Part shown: one piece after another, positions 43,338 through 54,071 of the stretch
How positions within the stretch are numbered: the first letter of the stretch is position 1
Layout: the number at the start of each line of letters is the position of its first letter
Assembly (NCBI GenBank): GCA_033816765.1
Contig: CM066296.1
Coordinates: 434,001-498,000 of the forward strand
DNA length: 64,000 bases
Direction: 5' to 3'
Source: Nothopassalora personata
Taxonomy: Eukaryota; Ascomycota; Dothideomycetes; Mycosphaerellales; Mycosphaerellaceae
Notes under the pieces: generated by a model
What the model saw: only the letters and a program-made list of their open reading frames with translations
Databases searched by the model: none
What the model was told of the DNA's origin: nothing
Translations under genes and position numbers: made by a program

Positions 43338-43898
43338 ATGTCTTTAAACGCTGCTGAACACGCACGTTTTGCCGAAGGTCGCATTCTCAACGCCACGAAA
43401 GACATCGATTCAACCACTCTGGAGTTCTTTGAGCAGCAGCGCTATCGTCAATGGTCAATGGGAGCACTTCGCACTCAAATCTGCCAAGTCTTTCGGGATC
43501 GACGAGAAGATGCTATACGCCATCGAATACTATCGTCCCTGGAAGACGCTCAGGCAACGTTTCGATCATACCGGCAGAGTGGCAGCGTGGGGACTCATTT
43601 GCTTGACTATGAGAAGCTGCAGAAAGCGCTCAACTTTAAGGCAACACGTCACTGGGCAGCTTATGGGAGACGCTTCATCACGATGAAGAATCAACACTTT
43701 ATCGGAATGTGCCATTCTGCAGTCATAGCAGGCGACAGCGTTGTTCTACTTCGTGGCGCCAGGACGCCCTTCGTATTGCGAAAGGCCCAGGTAAGGAGTG
43801 TTGATGGTGAGACGTAGTGGAGGATGCTGGGAGACGCATACGTGCATGGTCTCAGTCTGCGAACAGATGCTGGTGAAGAACAACAAGCCGCTAACTGA
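43338..43898 (+). pseudogene. Relic of a HET-domain gene (C-terminal part only)
   Basis: The frame opening at ATG 43338 ends at TAG 43815-43817, then continues in the same frame to TGA at 43896-43898. The stretch YGRRFITMKNQHFIGM ... AGDSVVLLRGARTPFVLRK, followed across the TAG by WRMLGDAYVHGLSL, is the conserved C-terminal signature of fungal heterokaryon-incompatibility (HET) proteins: a GRRFF strand, a G-D-V-V turn, PFVLR and then GEAYVHG. The in-frame TAG splits this signature. No HET domain proper is visible upstream. The copy is therefore both 5'-truncated and nonsense-interrupted. Full-length relatives trigger cell death or vegetative incompatibility. Confidence 0.7.
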
Positions 43899-44102
43899 GC
43901 AGAAGCTGCGGCTTTGCCGTTGCAACAGTTTCGACTTGCATAGCGGCGCTGCGGACGACCTTGGCTGTGAAGGCGAGTCGAAAGAAGGCTGTACTTCGAG
44001 CTATCGCGACAGCTTGTGCGTCAGTCTGGCAAGCTGACCAAGTGAAGCGCTGTCTGATGACGAATATTTTGAAGCTTGGATGGTCCAGGTTTGCACACTG
44101 CA

Positions 44103-44535
44103 TAATGGCCGACTTTTTCTTCATGATTGTCTACTCGATGATGGACAACACCTCGGAGCAGACACCGAAGCTCTTTACACTTCCGCCGGAGGTTCGCAAT
44201 GAGATCTATGAGCTCGTCCTCGGTGAGGTCGAGACAGGCGCTGGCGTCTGGGTTCATCTTACGCGATCACCGAAGTATCTGGTCTTGCACATCTGCCGCC
44301 AGATTCGCCAAAAGACGAGCCAGATGCATCATCGAAGACGCGAAAAATATTGGGGCGGCAACAAATTCTTCTACTATATATCTTCAGCCAAAAGATCTCG
44401 CCATGGTCATGCGGAAGGTTCACGCTTATGTCACCTGCAGAGTTGACCATGATTAATCGCCTCGAACTGAATGTTCACCTAACGAACCCGACGGAGTGGG
44501 CGATTCGGCACATATACGAATTCACTAGTTTTTAG
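44103..44535 (+). pseudogene. Relic of a small F-box-like gene
   Basis: One plus frame reads LFTLPPEVRNEIYELVL, a good fungal F-box-like opening, then YLVLHICRQIRQKTSQMHH and KYWGGNKFFY. The sequence then makes sense in a second frame (PKDLAMVMRKVHAYVT) and finally in a third (SPAELTMINRLELNVHL up to 44535). Such frame hopping within 150 bp with no splice signals points to frameshift decay of a gene of the uncharacterised short F-box-like type. A further coding-like piece at 44656-44889 may belong to the same or another relic. Confidence 0.5.
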
Positions 44536-45582
44536 ACGTGGGGTGTGGAGGACAGAGACAATTGCCAGAAAAGAGCCTGTACCGCCGATCTCCTTCGACC
44601 CCCTGGTCCTGCAAAATGTCACTGACACTTTTAATGGTTTGCTGGAACAAGCACTGTGTCGCTGGCTTTATCGACTGAGCGCGATGTTAGTACTGGTAGC
44701 ATTTGGGGTGTGGCACACTTTGTCAGCTCTTGCCAGGAAGATAATCGTCCAAAAGACTGGACTGTGGTGCTTCGAGAGCCCAATAGCAGACATTATGTGT
44801 GGAAAATCCTGGTTTCGAGCAGTATTGGCACTGTTGTGCCAGGCTTCCATACACTCACTGCAAGCCTCTCTGTCCCTGGGCCAAGCTGATCAAGGCAGCA
44901 GCTTCACACATTCTAGAAGTCTTTCGAGCGGTATGGACACCCTTTGATGGATGATGAACGGACAAGATGCCATCACCATCGGAAAAATCTCGCTGCTTTC
45001 GTTGCAAGACATCCAAAGCACGTCAGTTCCGCCAAGATTGTCGCCATCTTTCTAGAATAACTTGCGGCGCAGCACAAGGCAAGTCATACCACGTCGTACT
45101 GTATGTCCACTAGAACGCATATAACGCCATTGTTCCCTCGCAGCATTGGAGAAAGGACGTTTTCTTACTTCCACCAGTTCTGAGAGCCGCTGGACTCGGT
45201 CTCCTGCGCTGAAGTGCAGCAAGGATATCGCCTGGCATGTCGATCTGCATCGTTTGAAACTCGTAGGCTACTCCGCACATCGTCCGATCTCGCTCTTGTT
45301 TTTCTTTTCTCTTCGTTTCTCATCGCCTCTTTGTCACGAAAGAAAAGTCAGACATCAGCACTGATAACGCCGGCCGATCGCTCAACAGTGGGGTCGACCC
45401 GCATGTAATCAAGCCAAGGCAACAAGTGGAGACAGCTCCAGTTCGATGGCTTTGACATCGGGTCAGGGATCCGCTAGGAATTCACGCGACATAAATAGGC
45501 CACGACAAGCTTCACATAATCCTAGCGTCGAAAGTCTTCGTAAAGTACATTGGACGGCCATTGATTAGGACCAGCGGCCAAC
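44536..45582. other. Intergenic, about 1 kb, with an unassigned coding-like fragment
   Basis: A plus frame ending at 44889 has protein-like content (QEDNRPKDWTVVLREPN) but no start, partner exon or family. The remainder up to the TauD relic shows nothing recognisable. Confidence 0.35.
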
Positions 45583-47098
45583 ATGTCACCAGCCCTGACA
45601 CAATCCTCCCCAGAGGCTCCCCACGTCCTTTCGGGCCAACACATCGATCGCAAGATATTCCCAGACGGCATCAAAACCTCCGGCCAGCACAATCCCATAT
45701 ACGAACTTCTCAGACCATATCTAGACTTCCCAAAGCAGATTTCGGGACCTACTGTATGGAAGGCCGAGGATTATCGCAACAATCCGGAGAGGTGGACTCA
45801 TGGCTTCAGTCAGGAGGAGATTGCCGAGCTGGGAGCTGCTGCTGATGCCTTCATTGCGAGCGGGACGCCTTTGACGGGCATGGCAAAGTCGTTGTTTCCA
45901 CTGCCGAAGCTGGAGGGCTCTTTTTACGGCTGTGAGGAATGAGATTGTGAATGGGAAGGGGTTTATCCTGTTTAAGAATATTCCTATGAGGGAATGGGGG
46001 TTGCATAAGTCAGCTGTAGGTCAACTTTCTGGTGGATTGGAAGGGGCCATCGACGCTGATACTTGGTCGCAGGTTGCATACATGGGTCTCGGCGCATACT
46101 TTGGGTACTTTGTGTCACAGAATGGCAAAGGGCATGTCCTAGGCCATGTGAAAGATCTGGGCGAGGATCCAACCCAGAAGGACAAAGTACGGATCTACAG
46201 GACGAACGCCAAGCAGTACTTTCACACGGACGGTGCTGATCTCGTGGGTCTGCTATGCATGGCGAAGGCATTGGAGGGTGGCGCATCGGACATCGTCTCC
46301 ACTCACCATGTCTTCAACACGCTGCAACGAGAACACCCAGATGTCGTCGAGACACTCGTTGAGCCGAACTGGTACTTTGATCGCAAGGGCGAGCAGAGCG
46401 AAGGCGAAGATCCTTGGTACAAATCCGCCATAATCTTCCTGGAGAACGATCCTCAAGGCTCCCCACGAGTATGGGCCAAGTTCGACCCTAACAACGTGAC
46501 ATCGCTGGCGAGATACAGCTCCGGTCCCGATGCGAAGATCCCGCCACTTTCGAACAGGCAGAAGCACGCATTGCAGGTCTTCGAGGAGACTTGCACGAGG
46601 CTAGCCCTGCATATGGTTCTAGATCCTGGGGACATTCAGCTTTTGAGCAACACTGTAAGTGGACTGAAGGGCGGTGCCCGACGCCTTCGCTCGTCTTAGA
46701 TGCCTGCTGACCTCGAATGCTTTGCTTTTAGCACGTCTTCCATGCAAGCTAATGGGAAATTTCCCACGTGGATCTCGAGGTAGCCAATGCTCTATAGGAC
46801 CGCATACAAGGACTACCCGCCAGGGAGCGTTGATGAAGAAGGCCGGCCAGTCCTGAGAAGGCATCTCATGCGGCTGTGGCTGAGTGTACCTGAGGGTGAG
46901 GGCGGATGGAAGCTGCCTTTCCATGACAGCAAGGAGAAGAAGAGGGGCGGGATCCAAGTGAATGATAATGCAGCTCAATGTCCAATAGGATGCAGAGTAG
47001 GCAGAGAGTGGATGACGAAAATGTACAGTAGATCAACGGGCCAAGGATTTGCTGTCGGGCCGTTCCGCGTGTGGGGCTGGCTGGTCGGCTTTCTCTGA
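45583..47098 (+). pseudogene. Second TauD/TfdA-type dioxygenase gene, disrupted
   Basis: Starting at ATG 45583 the product follows fungal TauD/TfdA-type oxygenases, of a different subgroup from the copy at 18-19 kb. It reads HIDRKIFPDGIK, then (next frame) VRNEIVNGKGFILFKNIPM, YMGLGAYFGYFVSQN, YFHTDGADLVGLL with the His-x-Asp pair, WYFDRKGEQ, LALHMVLDPGDIQLLSN, HVFHARTAYKDYPPG and HLMRLWLSVPEGEGGW. Introns at 46016-46072 and 46655-46731 have normal signals. Two defects break it: a one-base frameshift at a T5 run near 45920, and a required third intron (46749-46797, acceptor CTATAG) that begins CT instead of GT. The usual C-terminal end is also passed by. If the T-run were an assembly error the donor loss would remain. 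Confidence 0.75.
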
Positions 47099-47360
47099 TA
47101 GAACAGACCAGACAGACCTATCGTACAGTACTACTTTGCTCCTGACGTTCGATTGCGTCCGTGACGACGGCGGCGGCGACGACGACGACGTTCACACGCC
47201 CGCACGCACACTCCCACGCACCGCCCGAGACCTGACGCGGGGCGCGGTAGTGCTATCTCTCACATCATGTTTCTCGCTTTCCGATGAGGGTGAATTTCGG
47301 CCGGTCGCGTTGCTTAGTTCTACTGTAGAACTATCCTCAACGACGAAAACCCGGTCCGCG

Positions 47361-49925
47361 ATGGGCGAATCCAAGACGAAGAGATCACGCGCGGGCTGCG
47401 AGACATGTCGTGCTCGCAAGGTCCGCTGCGACGAGCGCCATCCGATCTGCTACAACTGTGATCGCTTGGGTCTGCCCTGTACCCCATCGGGAATCACCAA
47501 GCACGCAAGCCTGGCCTCACCGCACCCGGTGACGAACGGCGCCTATACTGGAACGGGACTCAAGCGGAAGCGCACCTATCGGTCCTGTGCGGAATGCAGG
47601 ACGTCCAAGACCAGATGTTCTGGTCATAAGCCGACGTGTGTCAGATGTGGCGAGAAGAAGTTGCGCTGTACTTACGAGGACGATTCCGAGCCGGCATGGA
47701 AGCAGCGAGTGGCCATGACCGCGCTTGTATCCGAGCAAGGCTCGCCTGCATTGGTAAGTCTTTCCGAGAGTGCAGAGTCTTGATTCGTCATGGTGGACAC
47801 CACACACAGGTCGACATCGCGACATGTGGCCACTCTTGGCTGACTAGTGTCTCAGGTCAACGGCACAGAGCACAATGCATCAACGCCAGAGAGCGGCGTC
47901 ACACCACCAAGCACGGTGGAGTCTATCACGCCCACGGCGAGCGTGGCAGGACTGGCATCTCCAGGTCTCACTGCGCACGCGCAGAGCAACGGGCTTGAAG
48001 ACCTTAGCTGGGTGATTATGCCCGATCTTCCAGATCATACTCGTACTCGACTACTCGTTGAACGATACTTTGCTAATGTGCACCATCTTCGCTGCTTCGC
48101 GTTCCTGCACAAGCCGTCCTTCCTGCAACGGCTAGATGCTGACGCCAACAAGAAGCATGAAGGCAACCCGCTGCTACATATCGTTTGTGCACTGGGGGCT
48201 CTCTTTCATGCCGTCGAGACGGAGACCAGCCGGAATGCAACCCTACCTTTTGATGCACTCGAAGCTGGTAAACATTGGGCGACCCACGCACAGAGCTTCC
48301 TACTCTCGCGGTTGCACAAGATTTCTGTCGAGAACCTTATGGCAGCTGTGTTGCTGCACGATTACGAGATCCGAATGGGCAACTACTCAAACGCGTTCAT
48401 GCTGAGCGCTATCACTGCTCGAATGGCACAGGCGCTACAGATTAACCTGGAGCACTCTACGGATGTACTTTGTCGGGAGACTGGTAGTGGACCTTCTGCG
48501 AGCGTCAAAGAGTCTCGTCGACGACTCATGTGGTGCTGTTACATCACCGACTCCCTCGTAGGCAGTGGCATCGATCAGTTGACTCTGATCGACGAAGCCG
48601 ACATCAAGATTCAGCTTCCATGCAACGAGCGCAACTTCGTGCTCGAGGAACCGTGTATTACGGAGACGTTGGAACCTGGCCAAATGCTCAAGTTTCTCCC
48701 TCCGGAGCTGCTCCCGACCTACCCGCAAGACTGCATGGGCATGACAGCGTTCTACCTCCGCCACATAGCCACACGCCGTAAGGTACTCAAGTACATCAAG
48801 CATCTTGACACGGCTAAGATGCCCTGGCTCCCGGACTCAGAGTTTGCTCAACTCGATGCCGAGCTCAGGTTCTGGTATGACAATCTGCCAGCGAATCTCC
48901 AGTTTACGCCAACGACTTTATACATCAGGCAGGAGACGTCGCAGGTGGGCGCGCTGTGCGCTCTCCACTATGCCTACCACCAGACAATGTGTGATTTGTA
49001 CAGAGTGGGCGCGCCGGGTCTCTACAAACTCCGCTCAGCGTTTGCCTATCCTCCTGAGCAGGCCGACTTCCATCGCCACTTGCAGTCGACGCTTTTTGGC
49101 CACGCCAAAAGCCTTGCCACGATCATGGCCGAGGCCTTGCGTCACGGTCCACACGCGATTGCAGATAGCTGGCTGCCCACGATTCTGTACGATTCGTGCA
49201 AGATCATGCTTTTCTACCTGACACAGTTGCTGGACCCGTCGACTGAGGCAAGCAAGATATTGCTGGCGGAAACTATACCTCTTGTACGAAATAACGTCAA
49301 GGCCTTGAACATCATGAAGTCCATGTATGCCTCAGCCAAAACCCTAGCGAAAGCCGCGCATAACATGTTGGAAAAGGTGGGTATCGACATCGAGGAAGGC
49401 CGATGCGGCAGCCAGAGCTTCATCCCGGACGACCCCTATGCGAACAACGAAGACCCGCAAATTGATGGCACAGCTGCATCTGCGCCCGGGACACCTGCGC
49501 AAAGCGCGCCGGATTACATACTCAACCCACTTTCGATATACAATCTGGCCCGGAAGTCAATTCCTGAGAAGCACGAACCGCAGAAGCAGACGCCTGTGCT
49601 TCATGGGATGACAGGGTCATCTACGATGCAATATACCCCACCTCAGCGCATGTCTCCTTCTCAACATCCCTACCACCTAGCTCCTCAGCTGAATGACGAG
49701 TCTGCATTGGCGCCGGAGTTGAGGTCCGAAGCTGTACCCGCTGATCAGATCAATTTCGATGAGCTCCAATCGTTATTCACTAGCGACCCAACTGGCTGGA
49801 CTTGGCAGCCTGCTGAAACGGCGGTCGGGTCGAGGATAGAGGCAGCCGGGTTGCCACCTTGGGAGTCAACGTCGCTGGAAGGACAACTTGATGCCTGGCT
49901 TCCTACCTTCGCTCTCGACCCTTGA
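47361..49925 (+). CDS. Fungal transcription factor with two tandem Zn2Cys6 clusters
   Basis: Exons 47361-47753 and 47856-49925 give 820 residues. The 102-nt intron has GTAAGT, a CTGAC branch site and a CTCAG acceptor, phase 0. Two Zn2Cys6 clusters lie in the N-terminus: Cys13, 16, 23, 30, 33, 40 and Cys76, 79, 86, 93, 96, 103, identical spacing and exactly 63 residues apart. Both are followed by basic or linker residues. From about residue 180 the fungal-specific transcription-factor middle domain begins (LLVERYFANVHHLRCFAFLHKPSFL ... HIVCALGALF), with the central RRLMWCCYITDSLVG motif. The C-terminus is Pro/Gln-rich with acidic ends. It acts in the nucleus; the target is unknown. It sits 262 bp after the disrupted dioxygenase, same strand. 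Confidence 0.9.
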
Positions 49926-51377
49926 TGCGTGCCAAAATGAACTGAGGTTGCCCGGCGTCATACAAGGAAAGCTTTACGGCACAATGTGACCAGGGACGGA
50001 GTATATGTAGGCTGCAGGGCATACAGAATCGTTGGCCTGCAGTCATCACGCCATCACAGGAACGTCCACTAGTGCAATGACCGGAGCACGTCCCTAAGGC
50101 CAGCGGAATCTGCGTCCTGTTCTGTATTGGCTCGCTCACGCTCTGATTCGCAACCACTCTTCAAACAGGCCATGCGTCTGCTCTTTGCTGCCGAGTTGTC
50201 GTTCTGGGTGCCTGGTCGACTGCGGCATATGTACCATCCGTTCTTGTGATTTTGGTTACCGCTAAGCATTGCATGTGCATGGCACGCCCATCGAACCTGA
50301 TGGACAGTCTGTCTCGGCCTTGGGCCAATCCGGCACGAAGACCGTGAGCTTTTTGTCGTCGAGAAGCGGGCAGTGGCCTGTGCGAACATTGCACGCAGGC
50401 GCATTGTTGTCCCGATCTGCAATATGGCGCATGATCGGAGACGGTCAGCGCTCCGTCGACTTTGAGCTACCCATTGGTATGCGCTACTTCGTTGTGGATC
50501 CGCGCCCTTCACAACGTTGACTTCTTGGTCGATTTTGACTTTTGACTCAAGTCTGGGCATCTTCGTAGCTGCTTCTCCTCGTGTCTATTAATGAACGTCT
50601 CTCAGAATCGCTCTCTCGCAGTAGATTAGCGCAATGGCGAGATCACATCCTGCGAATGCGGCACATTCTGCAGAGCGACTGCCTTCTCTGGTCTGGATCG
50701 TATCTTACGTCCAGCATGCTTACGGCATTCGAGCAGTGCTTGCCAAAGTTCTGACACATCCATGGTTGTTGAGTACCTGCATACGCTCCATGGCTAGCGT
50801 CGGGTGTATGGCAGATGCTACACTGCGTCCATGAGCGAACCCATTTTTCCCGTCTTGTGAGGCAGCTATGATGCTCCCCGATGCGCATACGGCTCACGGT
50901 ATGCGCCTAAGCGAGACCTCTAGGTTCAGTCGGCGGTCATCCTTTGACGGTCCCAAGTACGATTGGTCTGCGTTCCGGCCGTGGCCATGACCGCTTGGCT
51001 TCTTCTGGCGATGACATTCTATGAGGGTGGCTGAATACGTAGAATACCCTTGACCCTTTGTCTTCGGCATATCGACTTGGATAGCGATAGATCGATCGAT
51101 CGCTATCAACAATTCGTTGCTTGCGTGTCTGCTTTCTCGGAGAAGACTCTCCTGGACTGTCAAAAAAATGGTCCACAGCGGCATAGCAGACATCGTTGGA
51201 GAGCGACCTTATACTAGAGCGGCGAGCTTATCTTAGGGTGATGTCGAGCCTCTTTGTGTTCGTTGGCATCGTCCCCAGAACGCACCTAGGCTATCTGTGA
51301 AGCTCACCACGCACACTATACCGCTTTCTGTGCTAGTCCTAGAACTACTCCAGTCTACTCGCCGAACGACGTGATCG
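49926..51377. other. Intergenic, about 1.45 kb
   Basis: No gene was recognised on either strand. A minus-strand frame at 50069-50560 has moderate protein character (HKNGWYICRSRPG) but no support. A short perfect inverted repeat is listed separately. Confidence 0.4.
51080..51107. repeat. Inverted repeat, 9-bp arms with 10-base centre
   Basis: GATAGCGAT and its exact complement ATCGCTATC flank a GATC-rich centre. It could form a hairpin; no function is evident. Confidence 0.6.
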
Positions 51378-52567
51378 GTGAAATTCTTTTCCCACCTACT
51401 CACGCCTGGCAAGACTCCAGAGTGCTTCGGAGCATGTATCGAGGGCATACAGCGACACTTTGTCCTCAATCCTCAAGCATTCGCCCCTGGTGTTCACCCA
51501 GCTCATCATTGCAACAACGATTACCATATCCCGCGCGGCCGCTTTGCTACGCCATCTTACAGCCCTCAATACACACATCCCGAGTACTGGAACAGTATCA
51601 GGCGATATCAGTCTCACCGAGGTCACTTTAAAGGGAATTTCCAGAGCGTCCCTTTGAAAAATATGACCGTGGTGTGATTGCTTCGCCGCAGTACTACGGT
51701 AACGGCAATACTGGGTATCCTGTCAATCAAAGTCAGAACACGAGACTCATACCACAGATGCTGCAGTGTGCGTACGGAAACTCTCAGCGGGCGCCCTTGG
51801 ATCTGAACAAACGTGGAGTACCTACCCTGGCTTGATTAATGGTTACCATGGAGTTGGACCCGCGGCCTACGACCACTGCATTTCCACGATACTGCCTTCA
51901 TCTCGAACTGCTCGCTCAGCTCAGACGCCGATACCTCCAGCATCGCCTACACTGGAAAGAGCCCCACCACGGAAACCAGGCTACCAGCTCTTGCGACAGC
52001 CTAGAGACGGACCTGAATGGGCTTGGCATACTGTATGATGGCGATAGGAGAACAGAATTCGAGTCGAAAGTTTAGGGTCCACAAGCCAATAGCACCCCCG
52101 TCGAAGCACACGGACGGGTCCTTCATCGTGAAGAGCCTCACCAAAGAAGACTTACATAATTCGCTTCAGTCCAGGACACGAGAGACGCAGCCACACAATC
52201 AACGCAGCTTTGATGATGCCTTCCGCAATGCTGAAAACGTCTACATGATCTTCTATTTCGATAATTTCGGCGGATACTTTGGCAGCTGGCTACGCTCGGA
52301 TGATCACGTCACCTCTGACGAAGTCTTCGCCAAAGGATCCTGCCGGTACGTTCAACATATCCGTGAAGCGGCATGACATCCTCAAGATCACCGAGACAGC
52401 TGCGACGGACCCTGCGCCCTCTGGCTACATCATTGATGACACAGTACGCAGGACCCCTGTTCTGGAAACTACAGCATGAAGACACCGGTGTGGTTTCTAG
52501 TACCTTGAGCGCCCTTGATGTGGCGCTCTTCCACGAGAGCTATGAGGAGACGTTACGGAAGGCATGA
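51378..52567 (+). pseudogene. Relic of a YTH-domain (m6A RNA reader) gene
   Basis: Scattered over at least three plus frames. First comes an Asn/Tyr/Pro/Gly-rich segment (51378-51830, e.g. YYGNGNTGYPVNQSQN after a frameshift near 51660), the usual low-complexity N-terminal part of fungal YTH proteins. Then 52017-52376 gives the first half of a YTH domain: FIVKSLTKEDLHNSLQ, ETQPHNQRSFDDAF, NAENVYMIFYFDNFG. The next frame continues with GYARMITSPL and TFNISVKRHDILKIT ... GYIIDDT. The aromatic-cage Trp expected before ETQPHNQ is Arg here. The C-terminal half of the domain was not found. YTH proteins bind N6-methyladenosine in mRNA. This copy is non-functional. Confidence 0.7.
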
Positions 52568-53081
52568 CGACAAGGAGGTCTGCAATCCTTGCGAGGCGTT
52601 ATATGTACCATGTGGAGGAGTCGCCGGAAGATGGGGTGTAGCATTACGCATGTGATATTTGCATTTCGGGGTGCTCGCGCTTGCTGTATATTCTTATACA
52701 GTAGCCAGACACCATTCCTGCACCTCTTGACCCAAGGCTTGAACTATCGGCATCTTCCGGTCAAGACTGCTGAGGCGTGCCTTATCCGGCTTGGCGGCAT
52801 CCTCGTGCAACTATCGCGATCCTCGGTTCAAAAATGCCTGTCGGTAGTTTTATCATCCTTGCAACATCAGAAATCGCTTGTCATCCTGGTCTCTGTGCCC
52901 TCGGTCAACTATGCGGAAGACTTTCGCCTGGTGATGCTCACAGCCGATCCTAATTATTCGAGGCATAAATGCTACCACATGCGCACTCTGCCGCCGGAAG
53001 TGCTTCCCCGTTAGTTGCCCGGAGAGCAGCTCGCCTCCTGCAGGCAGAGCAGATGTTCCAAGCAGCACCAACGTATGTGCT
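52568..53081. other. Intergenic between two relics
   Basis: A 141-codon plus frame (52589-53014) has no family features. An alternative upstream start for the next gene exists at 52969, but its exon does not join in phase. Confidence 0.35.
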
Positions 53082-53813
53082 ATGGCCCGTGTGGAGACAG
53101 GCGGAAAAGGGGCAGTAAGGAACAAAAGGGCAGCGACAGACAAGGGAAGCCACAATTGCGAAATCCCTGCGAGGCTCACCTGATATCAGAAGCCGTTGCA
53201 TCTCCTCGACTTACCCGACGAACTCTGGTCCAGAATCTGCAAGATGCCCATCGACGACATGCCGACGGTCGAAGAGCCCTTCTACCAGGTTCTTGAGTAC
53301 GTGTGAAAGTATACATAAATGGCTACCTAGCCCCTCCATTCAGGGGCGTCCCTTTTGGGAGTTTTATAGTACTCACCCCACCGACGCCCCACACCCCAAC
53401 AATCGTCCATATACTCATCCACGCCCGCGACCTGCAGCCGTCACTCCAGTTCGCCAGGTAGTACGCGCAGGAACCTCAACTGCTACTACAACACGAAGTT
53501 CGCTCTGTATCTCCCAGGCTGGGAGCTCAACATCTCGCGTCGTCCATACCTCGAACAGATCGATCAGTGGCCGCAGGTCATTGGACGCAGCGGCCGCCTT
53601 CAGATTCGTGGTATGTATACCATCTGGGTTGTGTATCCGACAGATCATCGTCCCGAGGAAGTCCATGAGGCAAGAATGACATTGCCGCGCGCCTGGGCGA
53701 GGTCCTTCGAGCTTGGCGCGGTGGAGGAAGTTAAGCCCGTGAGATACAGCTTGCGAAAGGAGGGGAGGATTGAGACCTACCGCTTGGGGATGAGCAAGAT
53801 TAAGTTCACCTAA
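53082..53813 (+). pseudogene. F-box-like gene, decayed or three-exon
   Basis: The phrase LHLLDLPDELWSRICKM (from 53190) is a typical short fungal F-box-like start, and YYNTKFALYLPGWELNISRR ... RGMYTIWVVYP up to 53813 looks like the rest of the same protein type. A three-exon reading is possible: 53082-53114, 53190-53300 and 53370-53813 (195 residues), using GTAAGG/ATATCAG and a weak GTGTGA/TTTATAG intron. The middle part then encodes low-complexity Ser-rich sequence. In another frame the same bases give PAVTPVRQVVRAG, the pattern expected of relatives (P-A-V-T-R-x-C-R-Q-V-R-A-E). That suggests compensating frameshifts, so I favour a decaying gene. Confidence 0.45.
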
Positions 53814-54071
53814 GTCAGCATTCCGGAACTCAAATATGGGGGTCGGGGAAGAAGAAAGGGGGCTTTTCTTCCATCAAGCTCACTTAAGCTGGTCAGCGTC
53901 AAATGCGCGTGGCGCGAAGAGCGTCGAGCACAAGATAGCATTGATGGAGACGTATGAAAGCCGCAACGTACAGGAATGATGCAGAAAACCCCAAACTCTT
54001 TTCCCATCTTCCCGTCTCTTCTTGCAGTTCACGTGGCTCGTGCGAATGGAGTTTCAAAAAGTGGAAGGATT

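Noticed and set aside
50069..50560. 163-codon minus frame with a Cys/His-containing patch
   Set aside because: No recognisable zinc-finger spacing and no supporting exon structure.
51080..51107. Inverted repeat considered as a terminator or transposon end
   Set aside because: No paired copy, target-site duplication or transposase-like frame nearby.
53015..53072. Upstream exon from ATG 52969 with a GTATGT donor for the F-box-like gene
   Set aside because: Its phase (2) does not match any available acceptor that leads into the LPDELW frame.
34859..53813. Repeat-induced point mutation as the sole cause of the relics
   Set aside because: Many lesions are indels or changes other than C-to-T/G-to-A, and base composition is not visibly AT-shifted.
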